Shown here in pieces: positions 8,032-14,582 of a stretch of 17,020 bases of DNA (its first letter is position 1; each line of letters starts with the position of its first letter). The stretch is from contig MWDY01000247.1 of assembly GCA_002070755.1 (NCBI GenBank), positions 1-17,020 on the forward strand, in the 5' to 3' direction. The notes under the pieces are model-generated. The model saw nothing but the letters and a program-made list of their open reading frames with translations. It was not told the origin of the DNA and searched no databases. Position numbers and translations under genes: made by a program. The DNA comes from Spirochaetes bacterium ADurb.Bin110. GTDB lineage: Bacteria; Spirochaetota; Spirochaetia; Treponematales; Rectinemataceae.

Positions 8032-8739
8032 ATGCCATATTGTCCTGATTGTGGGGTGGAAATAGGCAATGCCAAAAAATGCCCGCTTTGCGGAACCCCA
8101 AATCCGAGAGCGTATGAAGAGAAGAATCTAGTTACCGACTCGATAGACGACCAGACAAGTTCTGAAAAAGAAATCTGCTCCGCCGAAAAGCGGACGATTG
8201 TTTGGGAAGTACTCTCGGTGACATTGGCTATCGCCATATTGGTGCTCGGCGCCATTAATCTCTTTGAATCTAGGCGATTCTCCTGGTCCCTCTACGCCAT
8301 TGTATCGATTTTCTTTGTATGGGTGGAATTGACGGCGTTTTTTATGTTGAAAAAGAGAGCTGTTCTTCGCATCTTATTGAGCGTTCTTGCACCACCATTA
8401 TTGTTCGTAACAATCGGGTACGTTTCCGGTGGTCAGCGATGGGCACTTGGTCTAGCGGTTCCAATCATAGTCCTTGTAGAATCTCTCGTTGGCTTGGTTT
8501 ACTTCTTATTTGAGAAAAGCAAGCAGAAGGGACTGAATCTGATTGCTTACGTGACAGTGGCTATAGCGCTGCTCTGTTTTTGCCTTGAGGTGTTTATCGA
8601 TCTATTTGTGAATGGAGTTGTTGTGCTGCAATGGTCTCCTATCTGTGCTATTGCTCTTTTATCCATCGCGGTTTTCTTCTTATACCTTCATTTTCGTGTT
8701 TTCAAGAATACGGATTTGCATCGCCTTTTTCATTTTTAA
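8032..8739 (+). CDS. Zinc-ribbon six-TM membrane protein (DUF6320-like)
   Basis: Protein of 235 residues that starts with a zinc ribbon: CPDCG at 4-8 and CPLCG at 17-21, two CxxC knuckles spaced by nine residues. A charged linker (about 25-60) leads to six predicted membrane segments filling the rest (about 64-84, 91-112, 117-138, 145-166, 175-197, 204-225). This ribbon-plus-membrane layout matches DUF6320-type proteins; the family call is from memory. A very purine-rich SD (GAGAGGGGGG) precedes the ATG, so translation should be efficient even though the gene is third in its set. The ribbon presumably faces the cytosol and may recruit the acyltransferase encoded just upstream; that is inference. 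No intrinsic terminator follows; an inverted repeat lies at 8749-8779. Confidence 0.78.
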   Translation: MPYCPDCGVEIGNAKKCPLCGTPNPRAYEEKNLVTDSIDDQTSSEKEICSAEKRTIVWEVLSVTLAIAILVLGAINLFESRRFSWSLYAIVSIFFVWVELTAFFMLKKRAVLRILLSVLAPPLLFVTIGYVSGGQRWALGLAVPIIVLVESLVGLVYFLFEKSKQKGLNLIAYVTVAIALLCFCLEVFIDLFVNGVVVLQWSPICAIALLSIAVFFLYLHFRVFKNTDLHRLFHF

Positions 8740-8748
8740 TGCTTCAAT

Positions 8749-8779
8749 CTAGCGAGATAGACCTATTAGATGACGCTAG
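8749..8779. repeat. Inverted repeat after the zinc-ribbon gene
   Basis: CTAGCG at 8749-8754 and CGCTAG at 8774-8779 form a perfect 6-bp stem with a 19-base loop, ten bases after the stop codon. No T-tract follows, so it is not a standard intrinsic terminator; it could stabilise the mRNA 3' end. The rest of 8780-8866 shows no further feature. Confidence 0.35.
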
Positions 8780-8866
8780 GCTAGCTTAGTTGAGCTTGGA
8801 TGAGACTCTTATTGTCTTATCCTGATGGTGAAAACCTGGCATTGTATCCGAAAATTTTTCCATCCC

Positions 8867-8895
8867 TTGACATATTCTGCGATTTTTTGTAAGCT
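8867..8895 (+). promoter_or_regulatory. Promoter of the initiator tRNA gene
   Basis: A perfect -35 TTGACA (8867-8872), a 17-base spacer and -10 TAAGCT (8890-8895) lie just before the tRNA, predicting a start at about 8902 and only a few bases of 5' leader. The -35 region is identical over 15 bases with the promoter at 14481. Confidence 0.75.
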
Positions 8896-8905
8896 CTTAT
8901 TGCGC

Positions 8906-8978
8906 CGCAGGGTAGAGCAGTTGGCAGCTCGTCGGGCTCATAACCCGGAGGTCGGAGGTTCGAGTCCTCTCCCTGCTA
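8906..8978 (+). tRNA. Initiator tRNA-fMet (CAU)
   Basis: A complete 73-base cloverleaf without an encoded CCA. Acceptor CGCAGGG (8906-8912) pairs with CCCTGC (8971-8976); D-stem GAGC/GCTC; anticodon stem TCGGG/CCCGG with loop CTCATAA and anticodon CAT at 8939-8941; T-stem GGAGG/CCTCT with loop TTCGAGT. Initiator hallmarks are all present: no Watson-Crick pair at 1:72, the A11-U24 pair in the D-stem, and three stacked G-C pairs next to the anticodon loop (GGG/CCC). The 1:72 mismatch here is C-U, whereas bacterial initiators usually have C-A. It is a single-gene transcription unit with promoter at 8867 and terminator at 8980. Confidence 0.96.
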
Positions 8979-8979
8979 G

Positions 8980-9018
8980 ATGGGCCGCCTTCTGTTAGAG
9001 GGTGGCCTATTTCTTTTT
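8980..9018 (+). terminator. Intrinsic terminator of tRNA-fMet
   Basis: Bases 8980-8989 pair with 9001-9010 (ten pairs, two of them G-T), and the stem can extend by three more pairs toward a TGTTA loop. A T-rich run, 9010-9018, follows. It starts two bases after the tRNA. It overlaps the end of the opposing MFS gene: the 3' arm covers the MFS stop codon and the T-run is the antisense of its last three lysine codons. Confidence 0.85.
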
Positions 9019-10320
9019 GTCAGAAATCATGATTGAAAACAGAAAACCTATAGCGATAAAAACAGTTCCTACAATAAAGGAAATCTTAATGGCTTGAGAA
9101 GGCTGAGTATCCTTGATATAGGCCGTAATCTGAGGGCCGATTACTCCACCAAGTGACCATGCGGTCAATACAGCACCGTACATAATAGTCATTTTTTGCG
9201 GTCCAAACAGCTCAGAAATTGTAGCAGGCATCATTCCAAATCCTCCCCCATAACAAAAGAGGATCCAGCAAGCACATATAGCAAATACCCATGGGCTCCT
9301 TGTAAATATCAGTAGGAGGAAGATCAGCATTTCGCTCCCAAGCAAAAGCCGATAAGCCTTCATTCTTCCAAATCTGTCCGAGAAAGCTCCCCACAGCAAC
9401 CTTCCTACACCATTGAAGATAGAAGTTACAGCAATAAGAGTTGCTCCCATCGAGGCAAGAGCTTCCGCTGTGGAAGAAGGCTTTCTATTTAGAATAAGCT
9501 CTTGGAACATAGGTGATTGAAAGCCGATGATAGATATTCCCGCACTGATATTGCAGAACAGGATCATCCATACCACAAGGAATCTTTTTGAAAAAATATC
9601 TTTCGAGGCTTGTTTCAAAGATAGAGAAATATCTGTTTTTGCTTTTTCTTGCTTTTGTTTGCCAGAATTGGAAGAACGGGGTGGTTTTGATTGTCCAGGC
9701 ACACTTTCTGGTGGGTCTTTCATGGCAAGAGAAGCAGGAATTGTTATAGCGGCAAAAAGCAATGCAAAAGTAAGAAAGGACTTTACGAGATTTCCGGCAT
9801 ATAATCGCAAGAAAATTGGTGCTATGACCTTGCTCATAAAAAGCGCGCCAAAGCCAAATCCCATTATTACCATACCGGTTGCAAGTCCCTTTTTCTCTTG
9901 GAACCATTTGGAAACCGTAGCTACCGGTGTTACATATCCAAGCCCCAGTCCTGTGCCTCCTATTAAACTGTATCCTAAATATAATAGAGCTAATGATTTG
10001 AGCGATAGCGCAATGGCTGCAAGAAGATATCCAAGGCAAAAAAGAGCGCTTCCAATCATGGCAATTTTGCGCGGGCCTGCATTAGGAAGTATTACCCCGC
10101 CTACAGCAGCAGCCATGCCAAGGAAGAATATAGCCAACGAAAAAACAAGCGAAACTTGGGCATTATTCCATCCGAAGGTCTGCATAAGCGGTTCCTGGAA
10201 ATAACTCCAGGCATAGACTGTCCCAAAGCAGAGCATTAACATGGCACCTGCAAAGACCATATCCCATCTATAAGCAACTTTAGAATTCTTATGTGAGGCT
10301 TGCGCCTTTTGATTTGACAT
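9007..10320 (-). CDS. MFS transporter, OFA (oxalate/formate antiporter) family
   Basis: Inner-membrane secondary transporter of 437 residues with about 12 hydrophobic segments in two halves, separated by a hydrophilic central loop (about 210-240, rich in Lys, Ser and Pro). The N-terminal half carries the OFA pattern: FGTVYAWSYFQEPL at about 32-45, GWNNAQVSLVFSLAIFFLG, and GPRKIAMIG in the 2-3 loop. The motif GGTGLGLGYVTPVATVSKWF (about 121-140) is typical of oxalate/formate-type carriers. The second half has NGVGRLLWGAFSDRFGR (MFS signature loop). OFA members exchange small carboxylates such as oxalate/formate, lactate or pyruvate, but many have other substrates; no neighbour here fixes the choice. 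The ATG at 10320 has SD GAAGGG eight bases upstream. It is divergent from the ABC importer and ends inside the tRNA terminator. Confidence 0.9.
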   Translation of the reverse strand: MSNQKAQASHKNSKVAYRWDMVFAGAMLMLCFGTVYAWSYFQEPLMQTFGWNNAQVSLVFSLAIFFLGMAAAVGGVILPNAGPRKIAMIGSALFCLGYLLAAIALSLKSLALLYLGYSLIGGTGLGLGYVTPVATVSKWFQEKKGLATGMVIMGFGFGALFMSKVIAPIFLRLYAGNLVKSFLTFALLFAAITIPASLAMKDPPESVPGQSKPPRSSNSGKQKQEKAKTDISLSLKQASKDIFSKRFLVVWMILFCNISAGISIIGFQSPMFQELILNRKPSSTAEALASMGATLIAVTSIFNGVGRLLWGAFSDRFGRMKAYRLLLGSEMLIFLLLIFTRSPWVFAICACWILFCYGGGFGMMPATISELFGPQKMTIMYGAVLTAWSLGGVIGPQITAYIKDTQPSQAIKISFIVGTVFIAIGFLFSIMISDKKK

Positions 10321-10348
10321 GATTGTATCCCTTCAATTATCGGTATTC

Positions 10349-10377
10349 AGCATGCGCTAGAATCTATAACCAGTCAA
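10349..10377 (-). promoter_or_regulatory. Possible promoter of the MFS transporter gene
   Basis: On the minus strand, TTGACT (10377-10372) is a good -35; 17 bases later lies CATGCT (10354-10349), a poor -10. It is positioned correctly, about 30 bases before the ATG at 10320, but the -10 match is only three of six. Confidence 0.25.
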
Positions 10378-10434
10378 TGCCAAACTCAAAGCAGGCGCTG
10401 GATTGGAATATGGAAAAACCGAGCTTATATGTTC

Positions 10435-10464
10435 TGGATGCGCGATTATTGGATGCGCGACTAT
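10435..10464. repeat. Tandem 15-base direct repeat upstream of the ABC importer
   Basis: TGGATGCGCGATTAT (10435-10449) is followed immediately by TGGATGCGCGACTAT (10450-10464), 14 of 15 bases identical. The pair ends eight bases before the putative -35 of the importer promoter, in the intergenic region shared with the MFS gene. It could be an activator site or a local tandem duplication. Confidence 0.85.
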
Positions 10465-10472
10465 TTTTTCCA

Positions 10473-10499
10473 TTGCGGACCTACTAAAAAGATTATAAA
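10473..10499 (+). promoter_or_regulatory. Putative promoter of the ABC importer operon
   Basis: TTGCGG (10473-10478) and TATAAA (10494-10499) are separated by a short 15-base spacer in an otherwise very AT-rich leader, suggesting a weak promoter that depends on an activator. The octamer AGATTATA occurs at 10490-10497 and again at 10507-10514, flanking the palindrome AAATATTT (10498-10505); these could bind a repressor. No exact Fur box is present. Confidence 0.38.
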
Positions 10500-10537
10500 A
10501 TATTTGAGATTATATTTATTAATTTGGAGGCGATACT

Positions 10538-11545
10538 ATGAGAGCAATTCGCAAAGCAATGCTAGTTTTAGCATTTGTAACGTTGCTAGTGCCAGTCTTT
10601 GCAAAGGCCGGTCAGACCTTAATAGTGTATTCAAGTGTCGATGAGGTAAACGCAAAAAAGATTCTAGATGCATTTACAGCGCAAACCGGCATCGCTGTAC
10701 AGTTCGTTCATCTATCATCCGGACCAGCTTATGCGAGAATCAAGGCCGAATCGGCAAATCCCCAGGCAGATGTATGGTTTGGCGCTCCTAGCGAAAACCA
10801 TATCGTAGCAAAGGAAGATAAGCTCACTCAGCCATATAAGGGGCCGAACTTTGATAAACTCGGCAAAGAGTTCAAGGATCCCGAGGGATACTGGCGCAGC
10901 TTCTACATGAATCCCATGGCCTTTGCAGTGAACAAGGAAGTTCTTGCTCGAATAGGAGCGCCAAAACCCACGAGTTGGGCTGATTTGCTCAATCCAGCGT
11001 ACAAGGGGCAAATACAGATGCCATCTCCCCAATCTTCTGGAACCGCTTACAACATCGTTGCTTCGCTCGTCGTGCTCATGGGTGAAGATAAGGCATTCGA
11101 TTACATGAAAAAGCTTGCTCCAAACATTCAGACCTATACATCCTCCGGTACAGCTCCATCGCAAGCGGTTCAAGTAGGACAGTGCGCAATAGCCATTCAG
11201 TTTACGCCAGCGTTTTTTGAGGCAATTGACAAGGGCTTCCCCATAGAAGTCATTTTCCCCAAGGAAGGTGTCTGGTTCGAAGCGCCCGCCGTCTCTATCC
11301 TTAAAGGAGCCAAGAATCTTGAAGCAGCAAAGACCCTTGTGGACTGGCTTTCTTCTGTTGAAGGTCAAAAAGTCTATACAGAACTAAAAACATATTTTTA
11401 CCCGGTGATTCCAGGCGTTCCGCTAGGCAAGGGAATGCCCGCTTTTGAGTCTCTTAAGACCATCGATGTCGATGTCCTCTGGGCTGGCGAGCAGAAGAAA
11501 AGACTGGTAGAGCGCTGGGTCAACGAAGTCCTAAGCGCAAAGTGA
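10538..11545 (+). CDS. ABC importer substrate-binding protein (AfuA/FbpA superfamily)
   Basis: Periplasmic binding protein of 335 residues with a Sec signal peptide: basic MRAIRK, a hydrophobic core, and a type I cleavage site after AKA (residue 24). No lipobox Cys is present. The mature chain begins TLIVYSSVDE, continues with GPAYARIKAESANPQADVWF (about 68-87) and SWADLLNPAYKGQI, all hallmarks of the COG1840 (AfuA) class. Members bind ferric iron, thiamine, 2-aminoethylphosphonate or hexose phosphates. The tandem tyrosines that hold iron in FbpA are absent: the equivalent stretch reads CAIAIQFTPAFFEAID. Iron by the FbpA mode is therefore unlikely and the substrate is open. A strong SD (GGAGG) lies seven bases before the ATG. 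It is the first gene of a three-gene importer operon, usually the most expressed. Confidence 0.9.
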   Translation: MRAIRKAMLVLAFVTLLVPVFAKAGQTLIVYSSVDEVNAKKILDAFTAQTGIAVQFVHLSSGPAYARIKAESANPQADVWFGAPSENHIVAKEDKLTQPYKGPNFDKLGKEFKDPEGYWRSFYMNPMAFAVNKEVLARIGAPKPTSWADLLNPAYKGQIQMPSPQSSGTAYNIVASLVVLMGEDKAFDYMKKLAPNIQTYTSSGTAPSQAVQVGQCAIAIQFTPAFFEAIDKGFPIEVIFPKEGVWFEAPAVSILKGAKNLEAAKTLVDWLSSVEGQKVYTELKTYFYPVIPGVPLGKGMPAFESLKTIDVDVLWAGEQKKRLVERWVNEVLSAK

Positions 11546-11552
11546 GCAATTG

Positions 11553-13244
11553 ATGCAGGTATCTGGATTCCGGGCGAGGACCAATATCAAGCGTCTCGCC
11601 CGCGATCCGGTGCTACTGGCTGTTATCCTGCTGGTCACCGCATCGCTTGCAATATTTATACTTTATCCTTTGGTTGAAGTAGCTACTACGAGCCTCGATG
11701 TTGGCGGTGGCAGGCTTGGGTTTGGAGTATATGCTGAAGTTGCAAAATCAGCCTATATTCGCAAGGCTCTATATAATAGCTTAATGATGAGCACCCTGAC
11801 GGCGATTGTTGGTACTATTATTGGCTTTATTTTTGCCTTTGCGGTTGTGCGTGCTAAAGTTCCATTGTCAAGATTCTTCAATACTATGGCAGTGATTCCT
11901 ATTGTATCGCCACCATTTATTGGCGCTTTAGCGATCATCATGCTTTTTGGAAACAATGGGCTAATCAGCTGGAATCTTCTCAAGATTCAGAATTTTCCCA
12001 TTTATGGATTCAATGGACTTTTTATTGCTCAGGTAGTCACTTTTTTCCCTGTATCCTATTTGACTTTGAAAGGTGTACTCGAATCGATGAACCCGATCCT
12101 AGAGGATGCGGCGCTGGATCTTGGAGGAACAAGGTGGAAAGTCTTCAAAAAAGTTACTCTGCCGCTAGCTATTCCGGGTATCGCAAGTTCTGTGCTTCTT
12201 CTTTTTGTCGAGACTCTTGCGGATTTCGGTAATCCTCTTATTCTTGCAGGGAGCAAATTCCCTATGCTATCGGTCCAGGCATATTTGCAGATCGTAGGCA
12301 TGTATGATCTTCCGAAAGGCGCTGCTATTTCGATTTTGCTTCTAGTGCCCTCGTTGCTTGCGTTCTATCTTCAGCGATGGCTTGTAGGAAGGCGCAAATA
12401 TACAACAGTGACAGGAAAACCACAGCAATCCACGACACAGATTGTAAGTCCAGGAGCCAGGGTGGCCTTGTTTGTGGCCTGCTTAATAATCGCGCTACTC
12501 GTTGCGATGATCTATTTTTCTATTGTTGTCGGTGCTTTCGCGAAGGTGTGGGGTTACGATCATAGGCCTACTCTGGACCACTTCAAATTCGTATTCGGCG
12601 TTGGGTTCAAAGCAGTGCGCGACACACTCATAATTGCTGGTACAGCGACGCCTTTTGCAGGGCTTTTAGGCATGGTAATCGCATATCTTGTCATGCGAGT
12701 CAAATTCCCTGGTCGGCGTTTCGTAGAATCGGTGAGCATGCTGAGCTTTGCAGTGCCTGGTACAGTTATTGGCATAGGATATATCCTTGCCTTCAACCAT
12801 CCTCCTTTGGTATTGACAGGGACATTGACCATTCTCCTTCTGAATTTTGTGTTTAGATATATTCCAGTGGGAATAGAATCAGGCAAAGCGATCCTCTCGT
12901 CTATAGATCCTTCGATTGAAGAAGCAGCTATCAACCTGGGAGCGGATGCGCGCAAGACCTTCACCAAGGTCACTCTTCCAATGATTTTGCCAGCTTTTTT
13001 TTCAGGTCTTGTTTTCGCCTTTGTTCGCGGAATGACAGCTGTTAGCGCTGCGATTTTCCTTGTTTCCTCGAGATGGAACCTGATGACGGTTCATATAATG
13101 GCGCAGGTGGAATCCGGAAATCTAGGAGCAGCAGCGGCATATAGTCTTTTGCTTGTATTGATTGTTATAGCAGCGATATCGCTTATCAGGGCGACCTTGA
13201 AGACACAATATGCAAAGTTCGGTGGCTCAATGCTTCACTTCTAG
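11553..13244 (+). CDS. ABC importer permease, two fused membrane domains
   Basis: Inner-membrane permease of 563 residues formed by two fused BPD (binding-protein-dependent) transport domains with about 12 membrane segments, as in FbpB, AfuB and ThiP. Each half has an EAA coupling loop that docks on the ATPase: EDAALDLGGTRWKVFKKVTL at about 184-203 and EEAAINLGADARKTFTKVTL at about 456-475. A hydrophilic linker (about 278-302) joins the halves. An in-frame TTG directly precedes the ATG at 11553; the ATG is preferred, with a modest SD (GTGAG) overlapping the end of the binding-protein gene. Only seven bases separate it from the binding-protein stop, so the genes are coexpressed. The fused form means one polypeptide supplies both pore halves. 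Confidence 0.93.
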   Translation: MQVSGFRARTNIKRLARDPVLLAVILLVTASLAIFILYPLVEVATTSLDVGGGRLGFGVYAEVAKSAYIRKALYNSLMMSTLTAIVGTIIGFIFAFAVVRAKVPLSRFFNTMAVIPIVSPPFIGALAIIMLFGNNGLISWNLLKIQNFPIYGFNGLFIAQVVTFFPVSYLTLKGVLESMNPILEDAALDLGGTRWKVFKKVTLPLAIPGIASSVLLLFVETLADFGNPLILAGSKFPMLSVQAYLQIVGMYDLPKGAAISILLLVPSLLAFYLQRWLVGRRKYTTVTGKPQQSTTQIVSPGARVALFVACLIIALLVAMIYFSIVVGAFAKVWGYDHRPTLDHFKFVFGVGFKAVRDTLIIAGTATPFAGLLGMVIAYLVMRVKFPGRRFVESVSMLSFAVPGTVIGIGYILAFNHPPLVLTGTLTILLLNFVFRYIPVGIESGKAILSSIDPSIEEAAINLGADARKTFTKVTLPMILPAFFSGLVFAFVRGMTAVSAAIFLVSSRWNLMTVHIMAQVESGNLGAAAAYSLLLVLIVIAAISLIRATLKTQYAKFGGSMLHF

Positions 13245-13252
13245 GAGAATAC

Positions 13253-14374
13253 ATGAGTGTCAGGCTAATCAACATTTCCAAGGAATTTTCAGATCCTGAG
13301 CGTGAAGGAGGCAAAGTGCTCGCCGTAAGGGATTTCGATCTCGAGATTGCCGAAGGCGAATTTGTGACTTTGCTTGGACCTTCCGGCTGTGGCAAAACGA
13401 CAACATTGCGTGTAATTGCTGGCTTCGAGACGCCTACTACAGGGGAGGTATGGATAAACGGCAAGAATGTCAATAATGATCCACCTAATAAGCGCGATAC
13501 ATCGATGGTATTCCAGAGCTATGCTATTTTTCCCCACATGTCAGTAGAACAGAATGTGGGTTTTGGTCTGGAACTCAAAGGTCGCCCTAAAGCTGAAATT
13601 TCGCGCGAGGTGCACCAGATCATGGAAGTAATGGGAATTGCAGACCTTGCTCATAGACGACCAGATCAGCTATCTGGAGGACAACAGCAGCGAGTAGCTC
13701 TTGCAAGATCGATAATCAATAAACCAAGCGTGCTCTTATTCGATGAGCCACTATCCAATCTCGATGCAAAACTTCGCGAACAGATGCGAGTAGAGATTCG
13801 TAGAATTCAGCAGACTTTCAAGATTACTAGTGTATATGTGACTCATGATCAGGTCGAAGCAATGACGGTGTCTGATCGGATCGTCGTAATGGACAAGGGA
13901 TACATGATGCAGATTGGTACTCCCTTTGAGATATACTCTAGACCTTCTAATAGGTTCGTAGCAGATTTCATTGGAAGAGTGAATCTGCTCCCTGTAAGGT
14001 TGGAGCGAGAGGATTCTGGAAAATATTTTGTGAAGGATGAGGGAGGTATGCATTTTGAGGCGATGTCAGCGGTCCCGGGCTTAAAGTCTGGTCAAGAAGC
14101 GCTTTTTATGTTAAGGCCTGAATCTCTCTCTGTTGAAAGTGAGGAAAGCGCATCTGCATCCGAGCCGGAACGCATGATTCTAGCGCGCGGTATTGTAGAC
14201 AAAGCTGTATATTTAGGATCAACGGTCGAATATGAGATAGATGTTTCACTAGATCGACCTATGCTTGCTGTTTCGCATGATCCTGTAAATGTAGGATTCT
14301 GGAAACCAGGAGACTCAGTAATACTTAGGTACAGTCCTCGCGCGGCCCATCTGTTGCCTCTTGGGAGCCCTTGA
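13253..14374 (+). CDS. ABC importer ATPase (FbpC/PotA/AfuC type)
   Basis: Cytoplasmic ATPase of 373 residues that powers the importer. ABC domain (about 3-235): Walker A GPSGCGKTT at 42-50, Q-loop Gln88, signature LSGGQQQR at 140-147, Walker B LLFDEP at 161-166, D-loop SNLD, and H-loop His198 in VTHDQ. All catalytic residues are intact. The extra C-terminal 135 residues form the TOBE-type regulatory region found in the CUT1/Fe(III) class (FMLRPESLSVE at about 285-295, ILRYSPRAAHLLP near the end). The permease stop codon is part of the SD here (TAGGAGA), eight bases between genes. No convincing terminator is seen between the stop and the next promoter at 14481; the intervening 14375-14480 is AT-rich with only weak inverted repeats. 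Confidence 0.95.
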   Translation: MSVRLINISKEFSDPEREGGKVLAVRDFDLEIAEGEFVTLLGPSGCGKTTTLRVIAGFETPTTGEVWINGKNVNNDPPNKRDTSMVFQSYAIFPHMSVEQNVGFGLELKGRPKAEISREVHQIMEVMGIADLAHRRPDQLSGGQQQRVALARSIINKPSVLLFDEPLSNLDAKLREQMRVEIRRIQQTFKITSVYVTHDQVEAMTVSDRIVVMDKGYMMQIGTPFEIYSRPSNRFVADFIGRVNLLPVRLEREDSGKYFVKDEGGMHFEAMSAVPGLKSGQEALFMLRPESLSVESEESASASEPERMILARGIVDKAVYLGSTVEYEIDVSLDRPMLAVSHDPVNVGFWKPGDSVILRYSPRAAHLLPLGSP

Positions 14375-14480
14375 AAAAAGTCTCAGGAAATTTATTATAA
14401 GCATGCTAAATATGATGCATAAAAGAAGTACTTTCTTATCGCGCATAAAATTATGAAAATAACCTCTATAGCCGCATAGC

Positions 14481-14509
14481 TTGACATATTCTGCAAAAAT
14501 AGATAAATT
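14481..14509 (+). promoter_or_regulatory. Strong promoter of the Ala/Lys-rich lipoprotein
   Basis: A perfect -35 TTGACA (14481-14486), a 17-base spacer and -10 TAAATT (14504-14509) predict a start near 14516 and a leader of about 67 bases. Fifteen bases around the -35 (14480-14494) are identical to those of the tRNA-fMet promoter. Confidence 0.7.
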
Positions 14510-14528
14510 ATCGCAATAGAAAGCAGAC

Positions 14529-14557
14529 GCAGCGCTTCGATGGAGCGCTAGCGCTGC
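14529..14557 (+). promoter_or_regulatory. Leader hairpin with three AGCGCT copies
   Basis: GCAGCGCT (14529-14536) and AGCGCTGC (14550-14557) form a perfect 8-bp stem with a 13-base loop; the loop holds a third AGCGCT (14544-14549) that can pair with the first copy instead. It lies near the predicted 5' end of the lipoprotein mRNA and leaves the SD free, as expected for an mRNA-stabilising 5' hairpin. No T-run follows, so it is not an attenuator of the usual kind. Confidence 0.6.
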
Positions 14558-14582
14558 AATTTGAATTTTATTGGAGGATTGT

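Noticed and set aside
9527..10204. Plus-strand frame of 225 codons antisense to the MFS gene
   Set aside because: Long only because it mirrors the MFS gene; Pro/Ile/Lys-rich, no motif, and no SD or promoter was found.
10321..10537. Fur box or metal/cofactor riboswitch upstream of the importer
   Set aside because: No 19-base Fur-type dyad and no recognisable riboswitch core is present; only the tandem 15-mer and AT-rich octamers are seen.
10429..10644. Small plus-strand reading frame of 71 codons upstream of and overlapping the binding-protein gene
   Set aside because: It owes its WMRDY-WMRDY start to the 15-base tandem repeat, has no SD, and overlaps the secure start of the binding protein in another frame.
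10715..11368. Minus-strand frame of 217 codons antisense to the binding-protein gene
   Set aside because: The sense gene has a signal peptide, family motifs, an SD and operon context; the antisense frame has none of these.
12560..12973. Minus-strand frame of 137 codons inside the permease
   Set aside because: Antisense shadow of a gene with two intact EAA loops; no SD, no family resemblance.
14375..14480. Search for a terminator after the importer ATPase gene
   Set aside because: Only weak AT-rich inverted repeats such as AAGAA/TTCTT are present; none has a GC-rich stem with a T-run.
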